Source of the DNA: Desulfobacterium sp.
Lineage (GTDB): Bacteria; Desulfobacterota; Desulfobacteria; Desulfobacterales; Desulfobacteraceae
DNA: 52,110 nt
Direction: 5' to 3'
NCBI GenBank assembly: GCA_030145245.1
Contig: JAQYWC010000018.1
Location: 1 to 52,110 of the forward strand
Under the pieces are notes generated by a model that was not told the origin of the DNA, searched no databases, and was given only the letters and a program-made list of their open reading frames with translations. Of the stretch, positions 42,196-51,459 are shown piece after piece. Both the position numbers and the translations under genes were made by a program. The stretch's first letter is position 1. Each line of letters starts with the position of its first letter.

Positions 42196-43356
42196 GTGGA
42201 TAAAAGACTTAACATCAAGATCATTGCGGCCCTTACCCTGGTCCATTTTACAGGCGACTTCTACAGTTCGTTCACAAGTCCGTTACTTCCGGTCTATGTG
42301 GACAAACTGTCCCTGTCAATGGCCCAGGTGGGGCTCTTGACCGGCGTGATCCGGTTACTGGCCTTTGTGGTCCAGCCCTGTGTGGGCTACCTGGCCGACC
42401 GTTACCAGACCCGGGGGTTCATCCTCGGGGGCCTGTTTTTAACGGTCACCTGCATCCCCTTTTCAGGGATCGCCCCAAACTTCATCCTGCTGCTCCTGGT
42501 GCTGGCCGCAGGATCGGTCGGGTCGTCCATGTTTCACCCGTCGGTGACGGGCATGCTCCCCCTCTACTCCGGTGCAAGACAGGGATTGTGCATGTCCATC
42601 TTCAACACCGGCGGCACCTTTTCCTTTGCCCTGGGCCCGGTCTTCATCTCCTGGTATGTGGGGCGCTTCGGCCTGGAAGCCATGCCGTACACCATTGTTT
42701 TTGGATTTCTCAGCATCCTCTTCTGCCTCAAGGCCATTCCCATGCCCATGAGCGAAGGATTCAAAAGCGCGGGCTTCTGGGGCTCCCTCAAAGAGACCCT
42801 GGGGGACGTGTGGAAGCCCATTGCCATGATCTGGGTGGTCATGGTGCTCAGGGCTGTTGCCGGCCAGTCCTTCATCACCTTCATGCCGGTCCACCTGGCA
42901 AAGATCGGCCACAACCTCATCTCCGTGGGATTCATCGTCTCCCTCTTTATCCTGGCCGGCACCATGAGCGGCCTGATCTCGGGATCCCTGTCGGACAGGA
43001 TCGGGTTCAAGCGGATATTCTTCATCACCCATCTCCTGATGACTCCGGCACTGCTGCTTTACCTTTACCTTCCGGGCTCCTGGGTTTATGTGGGCGCGTT
43101 CCTCGGCGGCTTCTTTGCCCTGGCAACCATGCCCCTGGGTGTTCTCATGGCCCAGCGCCTTGCCCCCAGGGGACGCTCCATGGTCTCAAGCCTCATGATG
43201 GGCCTTGCCTACGGCCTGGGCGGCCTTGTATCCCCCGTGGTGGGAAAGCTTGCCGACATCTACTCAATCGAGACCGTCCTGTGCTGGACCGCCTTTGTGC
43301 CCCTGATCACCCTGATCCCCATCATAAAATTCCCCAAGCTTGGCAAAGACGCCTGA
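42196..43356 (+). CDS. Major facilitator superfamily transporter
   Basis: 386 aa with about 12 hydrophobic helices. The N-terminus LVHFTGDFYSSFTSPLLPVY and the loop VGYLADRYQTRG fit the fosmidomycin-resistance-like (FSR) group. The second half has the paired loop GSLSDRIGFKR. GTG start at 42196. Third gene after ACT and UPF0210. Substrate unknown; efflux is the usual role of the group. Confidence 0.88.
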   Translation: MDKRLNIKIIAALTLVHFTGDFYSSFTSPLLPVYVDKLSLSMAQVGLLTGVIRLLAFVVQPCVGYLADRYQTRGFILGGLFLTVTCIPFSGIAPNFILLLLVLAAGSVGSSMFHPSVTGMLPLYSGARQGLCMSIFNTGGTFSFALGPVFISWYVGRFGLEAMPYTIVFGFLSILFCLKAIPMPMSEGFKSAGFWGSLKETLGDVWKPIAMIWVVMVLRAVAGQSFITFMPVHLAKIGHNLISVGFIVSLFILAGTMSGLISGSLSDRIGFKRIFFITHLLMTPALLLYLYLPGSWVYVGAFLGGFFALATMPLGVLMAQRLAPRGRSMVSSLMMGLAYGLGGLVSPVVGKLADIYSIETVLCWTAFVPLITLIPIIKFPKLGKDA

Positions 43357-43450
43357 CCCCATACAACTGAATACACTCTCATTTATTAACCTCTCCGGGC
43401 ATCACAGAAAATTCGGAATCCAGGGAACAACAATTAAAAATTGCATTGAT

Positions 43451-43472
43451 ATTAGGTTAAAATTACCCTAAT
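43451..43472. promoter_or_regulatory. Imperfect palindrome upstream of the type I secretion operon
   Basis: ATTAGG-TTAAAATTA-CCCTAAT style palindrome, 18 of 22 positions symmetric, about 66 bases before the TolC-like start. Could be an operator for the secretion operon. No clear promoter hexamers were found around it. Confidence 0.35.
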
Positions 43473-43537
43473 CTACTGCAAAATCACTTGCAATAAACAT
43501 TTTTATAGTTCTCTTGGAGATAACAGAAATATAAAAG

Positions 43538-44851
43538 ATGAAACCGACCTCTTTGGATTATCATAAAAACATTTTCATCCGTGCCGGTCTTTTCCTTTGC
43601 CTGACATTCCTATTCCCCCCGTCTCCCTGCTTTTCAGACCCCTTTGTCGATATTGCATCCTCCCTTATCAGCCGCTCGCCTGAAGTCAGGATCGCTTTGA
43701 AGGATCTTGAACTGGCCCGCACGGAAAAATCCATTGCAATGGCCAAATACCTGCCCACGGTATCGGGCACTGTGGGAACCGGGGAGAACCGGGAAACGTA
43801 CCAGGATCAATCAAACCATTACAGCGACCTGTCCGCAGGCCTGTCCCTGTCCCAGGAGATCTTCAACATGTCGAAACTCCATGGGATCAAGGGAGCTGAA
43901 AAGCGGATTGACACGGCCAGAGCCAAAATAGAACAGGCCAAGCAGGCGGTCATTATGGAGTTGGCCCTGGCATGGGGAGCCTATTGGAAGGCGCTCAGAC
44001 AATCGGAGGTCAGCGATGAAGACATCTCCATCCTTGAAGACTACCTTGAAAGTTCGAAGACAAGGTACGCCGCAGGGGTTCTCACCATCACCGATGTCCG
44101 CCTTGCCAGGACAAGACTCCAAGGGGCCCAATCACAGAAAATCATTTTTTCAAGGCAAGTCCACCGCACCAGGGAAGCCCTAAGGGAAATCATCAAAATG
44201 CCGGTTCCGGCAAAAGTGAATCTTTTCATTGCCGCCCTTGCAGAGACCACCCTGCCCGACCCTGGGCGCCTGGTCCAAACCCATCCGGCTGTCCGGCCGC
44301 TCATGATTGAAGTATCAGCCCTGGATGAGGACATTGACCGTGAAAAGGCCGACCGACTGCCCACGGTTCAACTCACCTCCACCTACACCTACGAGTGGGA
44401 CGGAGAATACCGTTCCAGCCGGTATCCCCATGAAGAGAGCCGGATAGGTGTTGAGTTAAACCTCCCCATTTATACCGGCGGCAGCGTCACCCATAATATC
44501 CGGAAAGCAGCTCAAAAAAAACAGCGTCATCTTATCGCCCTGCAGGAAAAAAGAGATGAAATCATGCGGGATGCCCGGGCCGCCACCTTTGATCTTGAGC
44601 AGAGCGCCCGGGAACTTGCCATCACCCGTAAGCAACTGGAGTTTGCACGGCAGACCCTCAGTGCCATGAACGAAGAGTATGAACTGGGAACAAGATCCTC
44701 CGTTGATGTTTTTCTGGCACAGGCTGATATGATCAATTCGAAACTGAGCCTCATCTCGGCCCGGGAGCAGCATGCCCGGTTCATATTCGCCTACCTGTTT
44801 GCCCTTGGGCAGCTGGATATACCCATTTTGAAAGATCAGCAGGACAGCTGA
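43538..44851 (+). CDS. TolC-family outer-membrane channel of a type I secretion system
   Basis: 437 aa. A signal segment (about 12-33) is followed by the TolC start DPFVDIASSLISRSPEVRIAL and two similar halves rich in coiled-coil helices (IALKDLELARTEKSIAMAKYLP, KTRYAAGVLTITDVRLARTRL, EYELGTRSSVDVFLAQADMI). It should form the outer-membrane exit duct for the adaptor and ABC proteins encoded downstream. First gene of the secretion operon; 10 bases to the next gene. Confidence 0.9.
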   Translation: MKPTSLDYHKNIFIRAGLFLCLTFLFPPSPCFSDPFVDIASSLISRSPEVRIALKDLELARTEKSIAMAKYLPTVSGTVGTGENRETYQDQSNHYSDLSAGLSLSQEIFNMSKLHGIKGAEKRIDTARAKIEQAKQAVIMELALAWGAYWKALRQSEVSDEDISILEDYLESSKTRYAAGVLTITDVRLARTRLQGAQSQKIIFSRQVHRTREALREIIKMPVPAKVNLFIAALAETTLPDPGRLVQTHPAVRPLMIEVSALDEDIDREKADRLPTVQLTSTYTYEWDGEYRSSRYPHEESRIGVELNLPIYTGGSVTHNIRKAAQKKQRHLIALQEKRDEIMRDARAATFDLEQSARELAITRKQLEFARQTLSAMNEEYELGTRSSVDVFLAQADMINSKLSLISAREQHARFIFAYLFALGQLDIPILKDQQDS

Positions 44852-44861
44852 AAGGCATGCC

Positions 44862-46568
44862 ATGACAATGGATCAAACCACACCTGAAAAAAACAAAGAT
44901 ATTCTCCAATTGCTCACCGGCAATTGGCTCCGATTATTGCTCACCATCCCCAAAGTCAGAGAGGATGCCCTGATGATGGTGGGGGCATCAGTGATGATTA
45001 ATCTGCTGGCCCTTGCCCTGCCCCTGTCTTTGATGCAGATCTATGACCGGATCATTCCCAATTCAAGTTTTTCCACCCTGACCTGGCTTGTAATGGGAGT
45101 GATGGTTGCCATCATACTTGAAACCGTTGTAAAAATCAGCCGAAGTTTTATCAGCAACTGGTTGTCCGCAAGATTGGAACATATACTAAACACCGAGGTT
45201 CTGAATCATTTCCTATCCGCCAGACTGGACCGGTTCGAACAGGACAAAGCCGGTGTCCATTTTGAACGGTACAACGCTATCCAAACCATCAAATCAAATA
45301 TTTCAGGCCAAACCCTGTTGGTACTGATCGATATCCCCTTCGCCCTCCTCTTCCTGGGCCTGCTCTACTATATCAGCAGTTTTCTTTGCTATTTAACCCT
45401 GGGAATCATCTGCCTTTTCGCTTTGATCGTGCTTATAACAAAAACACGATTGCAACGCAGCAACCAGGCCCAGGTCGACGCTACAAAGGAAAACCTGGAT
45501 TTCGTCCTTGAAACCCTTGACGGCATTCATACGGTAAAGTCCCTGGGCATGGAAGACAAAATGTTCCGGAAATTTGAAAATATCCAGGCCCGGATGTCAT
45601 GGGCGGAATTACGGTCAAACAGGTGGAAATCCCTACCGGAAAACTATGCCCCTTTCTTTACCCAACTGAATATGCTGGGAATCATTTTTCTTGGTGCCGA
45701 TCTTGTTATCCGGGGAGCCATGACCGTGGGCGGTATGACTGCCTGTACCATGCTGGCCACCAGAAGTCTCCAGCCGGTTATAAAGGTAGCCGGATTCTGG
45801 CTCCGCTTTTCAGAGGTGAAAATTGCCCGGCAACAGCTTGAAGAGATCATTGCATTACAGCTCCCGGAAGACCTGAGCCGGATTCCCGTCGTCCGTGACA
45901 TTGAAGGTACGGTCTGCTTTGATGACCTCACCCTGGAAAAAGAGTCGGATGCCACCCCCCAAAGGTTCAATGCCCTTATCCAGGCCGGTGAAGCGGTAGG
46001 GATCACCGGGGATAATCCGGAACAGACCACAGCACTCATGCTCACCATCTGCGGCATGTACAAGCCCGTATCAGGCCACATTTTCATTGACGAGTACCGG
46101 ATATCGGCCATGGATCATTCATACTTTGACGGAAGGGTGGAATACCTGCCCAGAAAAGGATGGCTGTTCAACGGCACAATTCTGGACAACATCTCCATGT
46201 TCAATGAAAATAAACGTCAAGTGGCCCTGGATACTGCAGCCCTTCTTGATCTGAATAAATTTGTGGCCGATCTGCCAAGCGGATACGAAACAATGGTAGA
46301 CCAGCGATCCAATGCTTCCCTTCCCCAGGGATTGATCCAACGGACCTGTTTTGCCAGGGCATTGGTGACCATCCCACGGGTATTGATCATCGACCGGACA
46401 TTGAGCAGCATGGATCAGGAGACCCATGATCTGATATGCACCATACTCAGAAAACTCAAGGGCCGGTGCACCTTTTTCATTGTCTCGGATTACGGTGTGT
46501 TTCCCTTTGAAATGAACCAGACCATCGAATGCGGCCCGGATGGTATGAAATTAACCGCCGCGCAATAG
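44862..46568 (+). CDS. ABC exporter half 1, degenerate ATP-binding domain
   Basis: 568 aa with a type I exporter membrane domain (about 25-310, MINLLALALPLSLMQIYDRIIPN) and an ABC domain lacking the usual catalytic residues. In the Walker A position (380-392) GxxGxxGxGKST has become GITGDNPEQTTAL, so the Lys is Thr389. The Q-loop Gln is Arg431, the signature is LPQGL (487-491) instead of LSGGQ, Walker B ends Asp511-Arg512 instead of Asp-Glu, and the H-loop His is Asp543. It has no C39 domain. The membrane part looks intact and the frame is open, so it is a functional pseudo-ATPase rather than a pseudogene. It probably pairs with the ABC protein at 47919. Gap to the hemerythrin gene is 17 bases. 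Confidence 0.88.
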   Translation: MTMDQTTPEKNKDILQLLTGNWLRLLLTIPKVREDALMMVGASVMINLLALALPLSLMQIYDRIIPNSSFSTLTWLVMGVMVAIILETVVKISRSFISNWLSARLEHILNTEVLNHFLSARLDRFEQDKAGVHFERYNAIQTIKSNISGQTLLVLIDIPFALLFLGLLYYISSFLCYLTLGIICLFALIVLITKTRLQRSNQAQVDATKENLDFVLETLDGIHTVKSLGMEDKMFRKFENIQARMSWAELRSNRWKSLPENYAPFFTQLNMLGIIFLGADLVIRGAMTVGGMTACTMLATRSLQPVIKVAGFWLRFSEVKIARQQLEEIIALQLPEDLSRIPVVRDIEGTVCFDDLTLEKESDATPQRFNALIQAGEAVGITGDNPEQTTALMLTICGMYKPVSGHIFIDEYRISAMDHSYFDGRVEYLPRKGWLFNGTILDNISMFNENKRQVALDTAALLDLNKFVADLPSGYETMVDQRSNASLPQGLIQRTCFARALVTIPRVLIIDRTLSSMDQETHDLICTILRKLKGRCTFFIVSDYGVFPFEMNQTIECGPDGMKLTAAQ

Positions 46569-46585
46569 AATTACCGGAGGAGGAT

Positions 46586-47908
46586 ATGGACCAGCAACGA
46601 TGGCAACGATGGGTCATGCATACGGCAACAGTTTGGGAAGACATAAGTGATATTGTTAAGGAAACCGGTATCGAACGGATCGACAGGGAGCACCAGCGGC
46701 TGATCGAGTATCTCCTGGATATGGATGAGGTGGTCAGCCGGGCCGGCGGCCCGGAATTCGACTCGGAAAAACTCAAGGCACAGACCCTGTTGTTCAATCG
46801 CTTTTTAACCGCTCTCAAAGCCCATTTCAAAACAGAAGAATCCTTAATAGAAAAGTACCGGTTACCGGGGGAAAAACTCCAGCACCGGGAGCATCAGTCT
46901 ATTCTGGAAAATTTCGACACTATTTTTTCCGATTTTAAGGAAGGAGTTCTCAGCATTTTTCACCACCTGAGAATAGACATTCTGTCGGAAATGGTGAACC
47001 ATATCAACGGCATCGACCACCAGACCTTTTTACTCGAAAATTTCCGACCAACGTTGGAAAGGGCCACAAAATGGGAAGATATCCGGGAGATCATCAAAAC
47101 CACGGGCCTGCCCTTTGTGGACAAGGAACACCAACACCTTACCGAAAAAATCATAGAACTTAAAATCCACTTATCCGGCATAAATTTTAAGATTACAACC
47201 CGGTCCCAGAAAGAAGAGATCCTATCACACCTTAAAGACCTGTTCGGTTATTCCGAAGCCCATTTCAACCATGAAGTGGTTTTTTTAAAAAAATACCACC
47301 TGGGCGAAGAAAACCAGAAGGGCCTGCACCATTATTTTCTAACGGAGGTTCACGATCTGTCCCGGAAGATCCGGAACAATCGGCAAACCGATTTAAAGGA
47401 ATTCATCGCATTTCTCCTCTCCTGGTGGGTGGAGCACATCAACGGAACAGATTATGCCGAATTTCATTTTTCGAAGATTGCCGGACCAGTATTCAACCAT
47501 TCAAAGACATCGGATGATTTTGAATGGTTGATCCGGAAAACGGGTATCCCGGAGGTCGATAACGAACATGCCTGCCTGATCGGCCTGCTGCTGCAACTTG
47601 AAAAACAAGACGACCCCGACACCCCTTCCGTTGATACCAAGACAGAACTGGGCCGAATCGCCAAATTTGTCGGCCAGCATTTCAGACATGAAGAAAAAAT
47701 CATGGCTGAGCAGAACCTCAGGGGCCAGGAAATTCATAAAGAAGCCCACGCCAAGCTGCTCCGATATGTGGAGGAGGCAATGACCCATGCTGTTTCGGGA
47801 AGGTCACGAATTTCACCGGCCTTTCTGAAAAGAATAATGCGGTGGTGGGTCGAACATACCAATGGCATGGACTATGATACATTTGTTTTAAACCGACCAC
47901 TAACATAG
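46586..47908 (+). CDS. Triple-domain bacteriohemerythrin
   Basis: 440 aa with three hemerythrin domains (about 10-155, 155-300, 305-440), each starting near a W/F, GI, D-x-EH pattern. Domain 3 keeps all seven di-iron ligands: His in VDNEHACL, HFRHE (H-x3-E), HKEAH (H-x3-H) and HTNGMD (H-x4-D). Domains 1 and 2 keep HFKTE and HFNHE plus HINGID and HINGTD, but lack the first His of the H-x3-H pair (Gln in domain 1, Lys or Gln in domain 2). So one full and two altered sites. Start 46586 has GGAGGAGG in front; a frame to 46529 lies inside the ABC gene. No signal peptide, so cytoplasmic. Hemerythrins bind O2, NO or serve in iron or redox sensing; the role here is inferred from the operon. Confidence 0.9.
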   Translation: MDQQRWQRWVMHTATVWEDISDIVKETGIERIDREHQRLIEYLLDMDEVVSRAGGPEFDSEKLKAQTLLFNRFLTALKAHFKTEESLIEKYRLPGEKLQHREHQSILENFDTIFSDFKEGVLSIFHHLRIDILSEMVNHINGIDHQTFLLENFRPTLERATKWEDIREIIKTTGLPFVDKEHQHLTEKIIELKIHLSGINFKITTRSQKEEILSHLKDLFGYSEAHFNHEVVFLKKYHLGEENQKGLHHYFLTEVHDLSRKIRNNRQTDLKEFIAFLLSWWVEHINGTDYAEFHFSKIAGPVFNHSKTSDDFEWLIRKTGIPEVDNEHACLIGLLLQLEKQDDPDTPSVDTKTELGRIAKFVGQHFRHEEKIMAEQNLRGQEIHKEAHAKLLRYVEEAMTHAVSGRSRISPAFLKRIMRWWVEHTNGMDYDTFVLNRPLT

Positions 47909-47918
47909 ACGAAACCAT

Positions 47919-49991
47919 ATGGATACAGATTACAAAAAAGAAAGAATCTCGGGAAGCCTTGGCAGGTGTATGCTCCCTTTATTGGACACCCTGGGCTGGA
48001 AAGGCGGCAAAAGAACCTTTCTCAATGCCCTGCCCTATGATTACCGGGATTTCGATATCCACGACATGATGAACACCATGGCCAACCTGGATTTCAAGGT
48101 GAATACCAGCCGGGGCACCCTGAACAGGCTGGACATCCGCCTGCTGCCCTGTCTTTTCGTGGACAGCAACCAAAATCCCCATGTGCTCATCAGCCGTGAA
48201 GAAAAAGGACTGTTCTGTTTTGAAGGAGCCTCCAGCTCATTTCAAAGCCTGCCCCTACCCGGCAAATCAGGGGATTTTTATTTTTTCGACCACCTGGACG
48301 ACACCGTTAAAAATCCGGAAAGGGAGCAGAGCAACTGGTTTTCCAATTTTTTTACCAGGTTCAGAAAACCAATATTCATGGCATTTTTCATTTCCCTGCT
48401 TCTGACATTTACCGCGCTTGCCTCCCCATTCATCGTCATGGGGATCTACACACAGATCAATACGGCGGAAACACTGGACGGATTCTGGATCATCGGCGCG
48501 GGGATTTTAGGTATCCTTCTGGTTGATCTCTCATTTCGCCTTTTCCGGCACCGGATCTTAAGTTTTCTCGGGGCAAGAATGGGCTATCTTGTTTCCACCC
48601 AGGTCTTCAAGAGGATTCTTTCCTTCAGTCCTTCGGCAACGGAAAATGCCTCCGTGGGATCCCAGATCGTCCGCATGCGAGATTTCAACAGTGTCCGCGC
48701 GTTCATCGAAGGCCCGGGCATGGTCTCGGTCATGGAACTGCCTTTTCTGGTTATCCTGTTTGTAGGACTGATCGTAATGGCAGGCTATCTGGCCTTTATT
48801 CCCGCTGTTACCGGCCTGCTCCTCTTGTTTTTTTCAGCCCTGATCCTCCCCTTTGTCAAAAAAAACAACACGGAAGCTGCAACATCGGGCAGCCGGAAGC
48901 AGGCCTACCTAATCGAATTTTTTTCCGAATTCAGGGATATCCGCATGAGCGGCCTGTCAAACAAGTGGCGGAAAAAATACGAAACTATCTCAGCGGATGC
49001 AGCCATGGATACATGCAAAACCGCTAACATCAATGCCGTGATCAACCATGTTTCCCAGGCAACCGTATCCATGGCAGGCGCCCTGACCATCGCCGTCGGG
49101 GTTTTCGGAGTCCTGAACGGCCAGTTCAGCGGTTCAGTGCTCATCGCAGCAATGATGTTAGTCTGGAAAATCCTGACTCCGATCTCCTCGGGATTTTCGG
49201 TTTTTTCCCAGACCATCCGTATAAAAAAATCCCTGGGCCAGCTGAACCGCCTCATGACCATGCCCCTGGAAACCGTTGACGACAATATGCCTTCCATCCG
49301 TTTCAACGGCCGGATCAAGATCAAGGGAATTTCCCTCCGATACAAGCCCGAATACTATCCAGCCCTCCTCGGCATGGACCTGGATGTAGATAAAGGGGAA
49401 TTCGTTGTTATAAAAGGCCATGACGGCGCTGGAAAAACCAGCCTTCTAAAACTGATCATGGGAATGTACAAAGCCCAGACCGGTGTGATAACCCTGGACG
49501 GCACAAACATCCAGCAACTGCCCCCGGCCTTGCTGAGACGCTCTATTAGCTACCTTCCCCAGGAAGAGACCCTGTTTAACATCAGCATTGAAAAAAATTT
49601 AAAATACTATTCCCCGGCGTCAACCCATAAGGAAATTCTGGAGATCCTGGACCGGCTGGGGCTGACAGAGGAAATCGATATGCTGCCCCAGGGTCTGGAC
49701 ACCCCGGTCTCCCAACTGGATACCGTTAAAAATCATACATCCTTCCGGAAACGGCTCTCCGTTGCCCGCTCGTTACTAAACCCATCCCGCATCATCCTGC
49801 TCGACGAACCATCCAGGGGAATGGAAACAGATCGTCTCCAGTTGCTGATCGATATCCTCAGGTCCGTAAAATCCAAAAAAACCGTGGTGGTGGCCACCAA
49901 CCATCCTGGGTTTATCCCATTGGCCGACAAAGTCGTGACCATGAACATGGGCAGCATCACGAACCTGGAGTTCCCCGGAAAAAACCAGTAG
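47919..49991 (+). CDS. ABC exporter half 2 with C39-like domain
   Basis: 690 aa. An N-terminal C39-like region (about 1-145, 'LGWKGGKRTFLNALPYDYRDFD') lacks an obvious catalytic Cys and would only bind substrate. The membrane domain spans about 155-440. The ABC domain keeps Walker A GHDGAGKT (500-507), Q-loop Gln in YLPQEETLF, Walker B LLDEPS with Asp629-Glu630, and an H-loop His662 in TNHPG. The signature, however, is NHTSF (605-609) in place of LSGGQ. With half 1, it would complete one asymmetric transporter. Starts 10 bases after the hemerythrin gene and ends 11 bases before the adaptor gene. Confidence 0.9.
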   Translation: MDTDYKKERISGSLGRCMLPLLDTLGWKGGKRTFLNALPYDYRDFDIHDMMNTMANLDFKVNTSRGTLNRLDIRLLPCLFVDSNQNPHVLISREEKGLFCFEGASSSFQSLPLPGKSGDFYFFDHLDDTVKNPEREQSNWFSNFFTRFRKPIFMAFFISLLLTFTALASPFIVMGIYTQINTAETLDGFWIIGAGILGILLVDLSFRLFRHRILSFLGARMGYLVSTQVFKRILSFSPSATENASVGSQIVRMRDFNSVRAFIEGPGMVSVMELPFLVILFVGLIVMAGYLAFIPAVTGLLLLFFSALILPFVKKNNTEAATSGSRKQAYLIEFFSEFRDIRMSGLSNKWRKKYETISADAAMDTCKTANINAVINHVSQATVSMAGALTIAVGVFGVLNGQFSGSVLIAAMMLVWKILTPISSGFSVFSQTIRIKKSLGQLNRLMTMPLETVDDNMPSIRFNGRIKIKGISLRYKPEYYPALLGMDLDVDKGEFVVIKGHDGAGKTSLLKLIMGMYKAQTGVITLDGTNIQQLPPALLRRSISYLPQEETLFNISIEKNLKYYSPASTHKEILEILDRLGLTEEIDMLPQGLDTPVSQLDTVKNHTSFRKRLSVARSLLNPSRIILLDEPSRGMETDRLQLLIDILRSVKSKKTVVVATNHPGFIPLADKVVTMNMGSITNLEFPGKNQ

Positions 49992-50002
49992 AGGAAATTA
50001 TC

Positions 50003-51358
50003 ATGAATACCAATGAATCCAACAATAGTTTGAAAAACTTTGGAACTTTTCCAGGAAAAATACAGAACAGGCATCTTGACCGGTCGATTCTTTTACGGGA
50101 AACCGGCAGCGAATCGACGATAAAGAGAATTCTGTTTTTAATCGGTGCCATTGTCGTGGCCTTCATCGTTTGGGCCAATTTCCTGGAAATTGCCGAAGTG
50201 GCCTCCACCACCGGGAAAATCACCCACCAGGGAGATGCTGTCATGGTTCAGCACCTCATGGGCGGTCGGGTAAAAAAGGTCCTTGTACGCAACGGCACGT
50301 TTGTCAAGGAGGGCCAGGCATTGATTCTACTGGACCCGATCATATCAAAACTGGAACGGGAATCCATCCGGGGCCGGAAATATCTGCTTTCTGCCGTTAA
50401 AATCAGACTTGAGGCCCTGCTTTCCGAGAATGAACCCGATTTTTCATTGATAATAGATCCCAATGTAGCTGGGGCACAACGCCGGTTGTACAGGAACGAA
50501 CTGACGACCTATGCCCTGGAGGGAAATGTACTCATCAATCAGATTGAACAGGTGGAATCTGAAATCCGGCTTCAAAAAAAACAACAGGTAAAACTTAAAA
50601 AATCCGTTGACCTGATCAAAGAAGAACTGGACATCAGAAAGAAACTGGGCTCAAAAGGACTCAATTCACGGGTCGCCATACTCCAACTTGAAAAAGAGTA
50701 CAACAATGCCTTTTACAGCTTAAAACAGGTTCCGGCCGCCATTAACAAACTGAGTTCCCGGAAACAGGAAATTCAAAATGCCCTTGCAGGCATGACCGCC
50801 AAACATATGGAAAATTATGCAAGGGAATTGAGTGAGGTCAACAATGAAATCACCACCCTGGAGAAGAGCATAAACATATTCGACAGCAACATTGATGCCC
50901 TTGAGGTAAAGGCACCGGTGGAAGGATACGTCCATGACCTACGCCTGCAGGGTCCCGGCAGGGTGGCCCAGCCCGGCGATCTCCTGCTCACCATTATTCC
51001 CACCAGGAAACCCCTGGTGGCCAAGGTCAAAATCGACTCAAAGGATATCGGCCACATCAAAACCGGCCAGACCGCCACAATGCGGGTCGCCACCTATGAT
51101 TCAAGGCGGTACGGGGTCTTAAAAGGTAAATTGATCCGAATATCTCCCTCCGCCCTGATACCCGGGGATCAATCCGCCCCTTATTATGAAGGCATCATTC
51201 AGTTGGAAAAACCGTATCTGGGGGAAACAGAAGGCCGAATGAACGTTTTCTCGGGCATGACATTAACGGCGGACATCCGAACTGGTTCCAAATTATTCAT
51301 CGACTACCTTCTCAAACCGATTCATATCGCAACCCAGACCTCATTCCATGAAAGATAA
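50003..51358 (+). CDS. HlyD-family membrane-fusion adaptor of a type I secretion system
   Basis: 451 aa. A short cytoplasmic N-terminus, one transmembrane helix (about 42-62, ILFLIGAIVVAFIVWANF), a biotinyl-lipoyl-like half (GRVKKVLVRNGTFVKEGQ), a long coiled-coil hairpin (about 155-300), the second lipoyl half (ALEVKAPVEGYVHDLRLQGPG), and a beta-barrel tail. It joins the ABC pair to the TolC-like duct. The gap to the large-protein gene is 101 bases. Confidence 0.93.
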   Translation: MNTNESNNSLKNFGTFPGKIQNRHLDRSILLRETGSESTIKRILFLIGAIVVAFIVWANFLEIAEVASTTGKITHQGDAVMVQHLMGGRVKKVLVRNGTFVKEGQALILLDPIISKLERESIRGRKYLLSAVKIRLEALLSENEPDFSLIIDPNVAGAQRRLYRNELTTYALEGNVLINQIEQVESEIRLQKKQQVKLKKSVDLIKEELDIRKKLGSKGLNSRVAILQLEKEYNNAFYSLKQVPAAINKLSSRKQEIQNALAGMTAKHMENYARELSEVNNEITTLEKSINIFDSNIDALEVKAPVEGYVHDLRLQGPGRVAQPGDLLLTIIPTRKPLVAKVKIDSKDIGHIKTGQTATMRVATYDSRRYGVLKGKLIRISPSALIPGDQSAPYYEGIIQLEKPYLGETEGRMNVFSGMTLTADIRTGSKLFIDYLLKPIHIATQTSFHER

Positions 51359-51389
51359 AACCGATTTTTCGTGCAATCAGGCCGCCCAG

Positions 51390-51421
51390 GGGTTGAAACA
51401 ACCCAAGGGAATCATTAGTAT
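51390..51421 (+). promoter_or_regulatory. Hairpin and possible promoter before the adhesin gene
   Basis: A small stem (GGGTTG, AAA, CAACCC; 51390-51404) overlaps a sigma-70-like pair TTGAAA (51393-51398), 17 bases, TAGTAT (51416-51421). This may give the downstream gene separate expression from the exporter genes. Confidence 0.35.
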
Positions 51422-51459
51422 AAGAGTTATGTTTATCAAGAACATCCAGGAGATGAAAG

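Noticed and set aside
42588-43370. 260-codon shifted frame over the MFS gene
   Set aside because: His/Gly/Pro-rich low-complexity translation; the MFS frame has clear helices and loop motifs.
44862-46568. First ABC gene as a pseudogene
   Set aside because: The frame is open, the membrane domain is intact and the gene sits in a tight operon; motif loss looks like a selected pseudo-ATPase rather than decay.
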